Shown piece by piece: positions 58,291 through 64,000 of a stretch of 64,000 nucleotides of DNA. The stretch is taken from contig VXAY01006704.1 of the NCBI GenBank assembly GCA_013399855.1, positions 1 through 64,000 on the forward strand, in the 5' to 3' direction. The notes below the pieces were generated by a model. It was not told the DNA's origin, searched no databases, and worked only from the letters and a program-made list of their open reading frames with translations. Both the position numbers and the translations under genes were made by a program. Each line of letters opens with the position of its first letter. Position 1 is the stretch's first letter. The DNA comes from Oxyruncus cristatus. Its lineage: Eukaryota; Chordata; Aves; Passeriformes; Cotingidae.

Positions 58291-61200
58291 ATGGCTTTCC
58301 TTTATTCTGAGAGACTGTCAGCGGGGTTTAGGGGAAAGGGAGAGAAGCTGGAGCTGATGGCTCTGTGGAGTTTCTCCCCCCCGCCCAATCTCTGCCATCT
58401 GCACGGGCTGGAACACAGGAATTTCGCTAGGATATCATCCACAGCAGCCAGGGCTGTTGTGCTCGGTGTTGTATGCAAGGCATCCATCAGAGAGAGCCTG
58501 GGAAAGGCAGAGCAGGGAGTGCTGGTCGCCGTGCCTGTGGGTACCTCCAGCGAGTTGTTGCACCTTGGAAAGGTTCGTGGAAGAGCTGGAGGATGCCCGT
58601 GCTTGTGGGAGCTAATGAGGCTCCTTCCTGTCTTTCACGCTCTTAATTACTTTGGAGAGGAAATCGATGGGGTGAAACAATGAGATGCTTTAACGGCAAG
58701 AGGAGGGGGATTGTTGGTTCTGCCATCGCAGCAATTACCGTGTGATCACCCCAGTGAATGCTGTGCTCGAGGGAAACTGAGGCAGAGGTGAAATCATAAT
58801 ATTGCTACATACAGCAAACTTTTTAGTGTGGAAATAAAGACAGGGTAAGGAAGGTTCAGGCACAGGCAATAGATGTGGGAGGTTTTTTTAATAAAACCCC
58901 AGAAGGGAATACTTCTTAAACTTCTATTAAACCATGAACCGTATAAAGTGACTTTTGGGAGGCTGACTAAAGTCTAAAGAGGTTGAAAATGGGAAGCTTG
59001 TTCTTGGCTTTTGTTCGAGAGAGGATTTCAGGATTAGCTGGTTCATTACTATCGAATGTAGCTCGTTAAGTACAATCTTCCAAGGCCCTTCATGAGGAAC
59101 ACACAATGTAGAGCAGAAAACTGAGCTGGAGTTATCAAAAAAATTAGTGGCTTTTGGTAGGTCATGAATTTCAGAGTTCTTGAGATCGAACTGGATGGTC
59201 AGAGGTTCTCTTACTGAAGGCAAAACATGCAGATATCAGGAAGATGCAAAATGTATTGCACTGGAATCTGAAATAATTGCGTTTGTCAACTCTGCCTAAT
59301 TTGATGAGATGGAGGCAAAAGAATATGGATTTAAGTCTTGAATCTTCATGCATATGCATTAGTGTAAGTCTGTATTGGAGTAAGATTGTTTATGACAGAG
59401 TGCTTTTGGATTCTGGCCAGTATTTGCAGGGCTGTTCTCCTGCAGCTTGGTGTCTTCAAGAACAATGTGCAGAAAATTGTTCCTTTTAATGGAGGTAAAT
59501 AGTTGTCATATGCTAAACAAGACGCTGGCATAGTGTGAGCAGCATCTATTTTGGGGCTCAAATTGCAGTCTTGAGCATCTCAAGGACTGAAGACCTCAAA
59601 AATCTGAGTATTGCAGCATTTCTGCCAGCACAGAGCAAAAACGCCTCAGGAACACCACGCTGGTGACTGTGTTTGTTGTGAACACACATGGGTCCTTTTC
59701 ACTTGGAAGCCAAGCCAAGAGCCAGCGTTCGTGTCCTGAACTTCATGCAACAACGAAAGTCTGACTGAATTCGGCTGCTAATGTTTTGTGCCCTTTGCAG
59801 TGTTGTAGCTGTAGGAGATGGATGTTGTAGGAAACGTTTTCATTCCCAGGAGAGAAAACAATGACCAGGTGTTTGGGTTTCAATGAGCTGGGGCGGGGGG
59901 GAGGAAGCCCCCCGAAGGAAAACAGCCTTATTTCTACTGTGATTAAATAAGAAGCTTGACATTAAATGGTCTGTTCTGTCAGGCCTGTCAGGGAGCTAAG
60001 AGGGTTGGGCAGATGTGGTGTGGTCAGTCAGTGGTCAGAGCTTCCGCTCACAGACAGAACCAGAGGGTGAAACAACCCCTTAGAGGTGTGTGGTGTCACT
60101 CCCTGAGTGCCCCCTCACCTGTGGGGTGACTTTGAACTGGTCAGTAAACACCAGTCCCATCCCCAAATCAGACGGAAGACTGAGCACTGTTGGCACAGGA
60201 AGGGGAAGAGAAGTGTCCTGGTCCTGTGGTGGGGGATCCGTGTCCCTGCCAGCGGGAGTCCCTGTGGTTTGGAGCACTCCTGCTCACTGCTATTCTGGTT
60301 TAGCTGCTGTACCTTCATCTGTTCCTGACAGGGTTTTACCAAAGGAACCACTTGGAGGGAAGGAAGGGACGTGCAGTGGCTGAGCCTGAAGGACACCTCA
60401 TTCCCTCAGGAAAAGTGTAGGAGTGATCTGCTCTGGCTCCTGGCTGTGAAGTCTCCCCCTCCCCGTCCTTGTGGAGCTCATCAGGTGCATTGGGCTGATG
60501 CAGTTGGAACAAACAGAATTATCCCTCTCGGGGCATCCTAGTTCTGGGCGTAAGTCCCTGGATAAGGGACTGAACTCCTTGACCTGCCCTTGTCTTGCTT
60601 CTCTGAGTATTCCAGAGCTGCCTGCTGCTCTTTGGCCAGACTGACCCTTTGATGCTTTAACCTGCTCTCACTTGAGTGATTTTTGTGCTGGTGTATTAGA
60701 AAACTGAATTCTTTTTAGTTGTACTCTGGCTGTCATTTCCTTCCCAAGAAGGGCATTGAGCTTTGTTAGATGGGGAGAACAAACAGTGGAGTGATCAGGC
60801 TGATTCAACCCTGTGCTCACCTCTGCACACCAGTGCTCAGATAATGCTGCAGTTTGTGTGGGAACCTGGAGAGCACTGAGGTGATTTTCAGCTCAGTTTG
60901 GCGTGCACAGCTCAGCCCAAACTGGAAATTTGTTGTCAAACTGGTGTCAGGCTCACAAGACATAAACCCCAGGCATTGGTCCCCAAGTGTCCCATCTCCC
61001 AAGCACCTCTTTGCAACTTTGAGAAGCACCTGGATTAGTGCCCTGGGCTGTCCTGGGTGTCCTGGGAGCTCCAGGGAAGCTTGTCCTGCAGTGGAAGAGC
61101 TGAGTGAGGGGTATATGGAAGTGCTGTAACATCAGCCAGGGCCTCAGTTCCCATATTTTGATGTCTCTGAGGGTGGCCAGTGCCAGATGTGTCAGAGAGG

Positions 61201-62307
61201 TGCCAGAAACTCCTCAGTGTGCTCTTTTAAAATGTCAAGCTCTTCTGTCTGTTCCATGGAGTGATGAGATCCTTTATGTCTTCAGCTGAGCCTCCATAAT
61301 AAAAATGGTAGTTCTGTGCCTCATTCCAGAACTCTCTGGGTTTCACTTGGCCACAAGTCCAAACCTCTCCTGTATTCCTGCCCCAGGAGGTTTAACATTA
61401 ATGCATTTATCTGTGTGTACAAGGAGAAGGGAACATTTCTGTTTTTACAGATGGCGTGGATTCAGGAAATCCAGTCAGCTGGTGTGGGTCTGGAAACCAT
61501 TCTGCCCTTATTACCACCCTCCAATGATGTAAACAGAGAATCCCCTAAGCAAGGAACAGTCTAAATAAAACTTCAGGCCAAACCAGAACATCCAAGGTGT
61601 GCCAGATCTTGCCTTGAGGGGAGAGAGAGAGGATGGGAAGTGCCAGGAAAAGGGAGATCTTAATTTCTTAAAGAACAACCCCGTGATTAAGCAAAGTCTG
61701 TATTTTTGCTTCTCCCAGAAGGGGGAGAGGAGAGCCAAGGAAGGGATATCCTAGGGAAAGGGCTTTTCTCTGCCACTGCCTTGTCTCTTCTCTTGGAAGT
61801 GACTGGTGAGACCTAAGCCAGGGATTGTCTAAAGACAGAGGTTGGAGGCCAGAAAGCCTTTATTGATCTGGGCCTGTCCTTGCTGTCTGCCTCAGTTTCC
61901 TGTCTGTAGCACAGGACGAGCAACTAAAAATATCCATCTGCAGAGCAGTAGCTGTGCCTGGGATGGAGGCTCTGAGGTCTTGCTGTGTGGCAGGTCCTCC
62001 CGGGGTCCTGCAGGGAGACCTGGTGGCTGCAGGGGGGTTAACAGGGCTTGGGGATGTGCCACTTACCACCAGGGATGGTGTTCCAGCTCAGGATACATCT
62101 CTACCTTGTGCCCTCACCCTGCCCTGCATTGGTCAGTGGACTTTGGGGCAAAGTGACAGTGAAGGGGGTGTTTAAGAGCCTGTTCCTATTTCCTGCCAAA
62201 TGGACCAGGGCAGTTCTCCCAGGGCTGACATCTGTGATCAAGACAGATGGTGATTTCTTTCACAAAGCAAGTGCTTTATGATTCAATTTTGAGAGCCGAA
62301 TTTAAGG
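58291..62307. other. Unique non-coding DNA with faint MIR scraps
   Basis: No gene identified; the 141-aa frame at 58258-58683 matches nothing I know. GAGGGAAACTGAGGCAGAGG near 58770-58790 and CTGCCTCAGTTTCC near 61887-61900 are MIR-like words, too short to stand alone. A GC hairpin GGGGGG/CCCCCC lies near 59894-59914. Confidence 0.45.
61880..61925 (+). mobile_element. Possible MIR scrap
   Basis: GCTGTCTGCCTCAGTTTCC followed by TGTCTGTAGCACAGGACGAG resembles the MIR sense core (cctcagtttccccatctgtaaaatgg). It is short, so the call is tentative. Confidence 0.35.
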
Positions 62308-62403
62308 GATTTTCCTCCTTTTCTTCTACTGTCTTATCTCTTTCTACTTTCCTTTTATCTTTCTTCCCGTTTTGTTTGCGTCTGTTCTTTCCCTGTAATT
62401 CCT
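62308..62403 (+). repeat. Pyrimidine-rich tract
   Basis: About 95 bp dominated by C and T (TTTCCTCCTTTTCTTCTAC, CTTTCTACTTTCCTTTTATC) without a regular unit. Confidence 0.75.
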
Positions 62404-62918
62404 AATGTAAGTAAGAAAGAATTTAATATGCTGAGACAGGAGAGAAGTTGTTCCATGCGTTGCAGATGCACAACATGTCTTCATTAACTCCCCATGACAT
62501 TCAAAATAGCTGGAGATAAAGACAAACTAAATCTGGGAAGACAAATATAAACACTGTTCCCCCTCCCTCCCTCTGGCCCCTGCGCAGCGCTCCCCCCTCC
62601 AGGGCACGCATTCAATTACTGGAGATGAATGGAGCAAAGCAGAGCAGCTTTTGGGATGCTTTGCCTGGCGCTGCCGTCAGGTGGCCCCACAGCTCATGGA
62701 ATGTGCTCCCGGCCCCGGGTCGAGCCCGGGAGATGCTCCCTGGGGTCTGCCATCCCTCCTTCACCTGCTGAGGCAGTCAGGGAAGCAAAGCCCTCAGCGG
62801 GCAGTGCTGTGTTTCCCTCATCTGGGTGGTCTCTTCTTGCCTTCCAGAGGTGGAAAGGAAGGTTTTGGTGTTTAAGGCACCAGATGGGGAGCAAAGAGTC
62901 AGGATTGCTCTCCTTCAC
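62404..62918. other. Unique non-coding DNA, GC-rich patch
   Basis: 62440-62545 is AT-balanced unique sequence with CATTAACTCCCCATGAC and GGGAAGACAAATATAAACAC, possibly conserved. 62580-62740 is GC-rich with a GGCCCCGGGTCGAGCCCGGG self-complementary stretch. No gene recognised. Confidence 0.4.
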
Positions 62919-63113
62919 GGAATCACAGAATGTCCTGAGGTGGAAGGAACCCACAGGGATCATCAGTCCGACTCCTGGCCCTGCACAGACACCCCAACAA
63001 TCCCACCCTGTCCCTCAGAGCCTTGTCCAAACCCTCCTGGAGCTCTGGCAGCCTTGGGGCTGTGCCCACTGCCCTGGGGAGCCTGGTCAGTGCCCGGCTA
63101 CCCTCTGCCAACC
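62919..63113 (-). mobile_element. CR1 LINE 3' fragment (young-looking family, copy B)
   Basis: Minus-strand CR1. The plus strand begins CGGAATCACAGAATGTCC. Bases 62972-63094 are identical over 123 bp to 15123-15245, while the outer ~50 bp differ at about ten positions. It is truncated soon after CTCTGCCAACCCC. The 212-aa minus-strand frame across it is not a gene. Confidence 0.92.
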
Positions 63114-63344
63114 CCTTTTCCTTGCTGTGTATCTCTGAGACATGGGACATGACATCTCCCCTGGAATGTGGACACAGGTTGGGAGCAGAGGGGAGCAGGA
63201 GCACTGGCTGGGAGAGATCAGCTTTTGTTTTGTGAAGCGTAGGCTGCAGGAGCTGTTCAGTGTGCCCAGGGCCACCCTGGCCCGTGTCCTCAGCACACAG
63301 TGTTTGGGTGTTGGACCTGAGCTGTTGTGTAAGGAGAGGATTAG
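63114..63344. other. Spacer between opposed CR1 fragments
   Basis: About 230 bp of unique sequence; nothing recognised. Confidence 0.5.
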
Positions 63345-63500
63345 GGTTGTGGCTGCCCCATCCCTGGAAGGGTCCAAGGCCAACTTGGATGGTGTTTGGA
63401 GCAACTGGGGCTAGTGGAAGGTGTTGCTGCCTGTGGCAGGGAGGATGAACTGGATGATCTTCAAGGTCCCTTCCAACCCAAACCATTCTGGGGTTGTGTG
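63345..63500 (+). mobile_element. CR1 3' fragment
   Basis: Plus strand: GTGGCTGCCCCATCCCTGG, TCCAAGGCCAACTTGGATGG, GCTAGTGGAAGGTGTTGCTG, AAGGTCCCTTCCAACCC, then ACCATTCTGGGGTTGTGTG. It belongs to the common group. Confidence 0.9.
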
Positions 63501-64000
63501 AGAGCTGATGTCTGAGGGCAGTGCAGGTGCAGAGGGTCTCACTGGGGAATCTGTTTGGCACAGGATCCTACCTGTGAAATGACTTCAGTATATTATGGGT
63601 CCTGTTCACCAGCAGTGAATGTGTCTGTGTAGGACTCAGACTCCCGGAGATCTGGACTAAAACTTGATGTGTTTTGGGTGGAGAAGTCTCTCTGCCCTGG
63701 GGTTTGCACTTGGGTACCCCAGACCACATGTGCTCTGACTCAGAGGTGCACAAAGAGCTGCTCATCCCTGGATCCTTTCCCATACCTCCACCAGCCTCCA
63801 GCTCCATTCTTGTGTGGAAGTGTCTCTGTGATCTCTCAGAGCTTTGCTGCTGCTGCAGTGCTGCAAGAGTTGGGGTGAGCTCAGATTACTGTGAGCTGGG
63901 CTGAGCAGCTTCCCAAGGAAGGACTTGCCATCTCTTTCCATTGTAGTCTGTTCAGTTCCCTGCCTCTCTGTGCACAGCAGATGATTGTCTTCCAAAAGCA
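63501..64000. other. Unique non-coding DNA to the window end
   Basis: No gene or repeat recognised. Confidence 0.5.

Noticed and set aside
62923..63561. 212-aa minus-strand open frame
   Set aside because: It spans two CR1 fragments of opposite orientation; the residues are CR1 UTR translation and not a protein family.

Overview
The window looks like non-coding nuclear DNA from a bird, probably a passerine. Over twenty fragments are 5'-truncated CR1 (chicken repeat 1) LINEs, recognised by their 3' ends (GGTCCCTTCCAACC, then ATTCTATGA-type tails) on either strand. At 21322-21457 there is a SINE with a tRNA-Ile head and a CR1 tail, matching my memory of TguSINE1 from zebra finch. I assigned the lineage from these repeats only; no gene supports it. 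I found no protein-coding exon, structural RNA gene, CRISPR array or plasmid/phage feature that I would defend. The longest open frames are mostly antisense readings of CR1 tails. The window is therefore intergenic or deep intronic.

Layout. At 0-13 kb, old unique DNA carries CR1 copies at 1, 2.4, 9.5 and 12.5 kb; the last holds a second CR1 nested inside it. At 13-29 kb there are CR1 copies at 15.1, 18.5, 24.5, 25.9 and 29.0 kb, the tRNA-Ile SINE at 21.3 kb, and MIR-like relics at 20.9 and 25.0 kb. At 29-40 kb the DNA is mostly unique, with a hairpin at 29.18 kb, pyrimidine tracts at 30.2-30.7 kb, a three-copy 38-bp tandem repeat at 33.07 kb, short CR1 tails, an 8-base run of N at 38,895 and two MIR relics at 39.5-40.1 kb. 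At 40-55 kb there are five clear CR1 fragments (40.5, 41.4, 45.3, 47.1 and 54.4 kb), two weaker ones, and AT-rich unique blocks.

At 55-64 kb the base composition changes. A CpG-rich block at 55.09-55.83 kb has a perfect match to the CTCF core consensus and core-promoter-like and splice-donor-like signals; it is the best candidate for a promoter or insulator. A smaller CpG cluster at 57.7-57.84 kb adjoins possible conserved non-coding DNA, and three more CR1 fragments follow.

I did not find a clearly new biological system. The most unusual signal is in one CR1 family. Three copies at 2.6, 15.1 and 63.0 kb are identical or one base apart over 123 bp, yet their terminal ~55 bp differ at many sites. 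Gene conversion, error-prone initiation of reverse transcription, or subfamily structure could explain this, and alignment would separate them.
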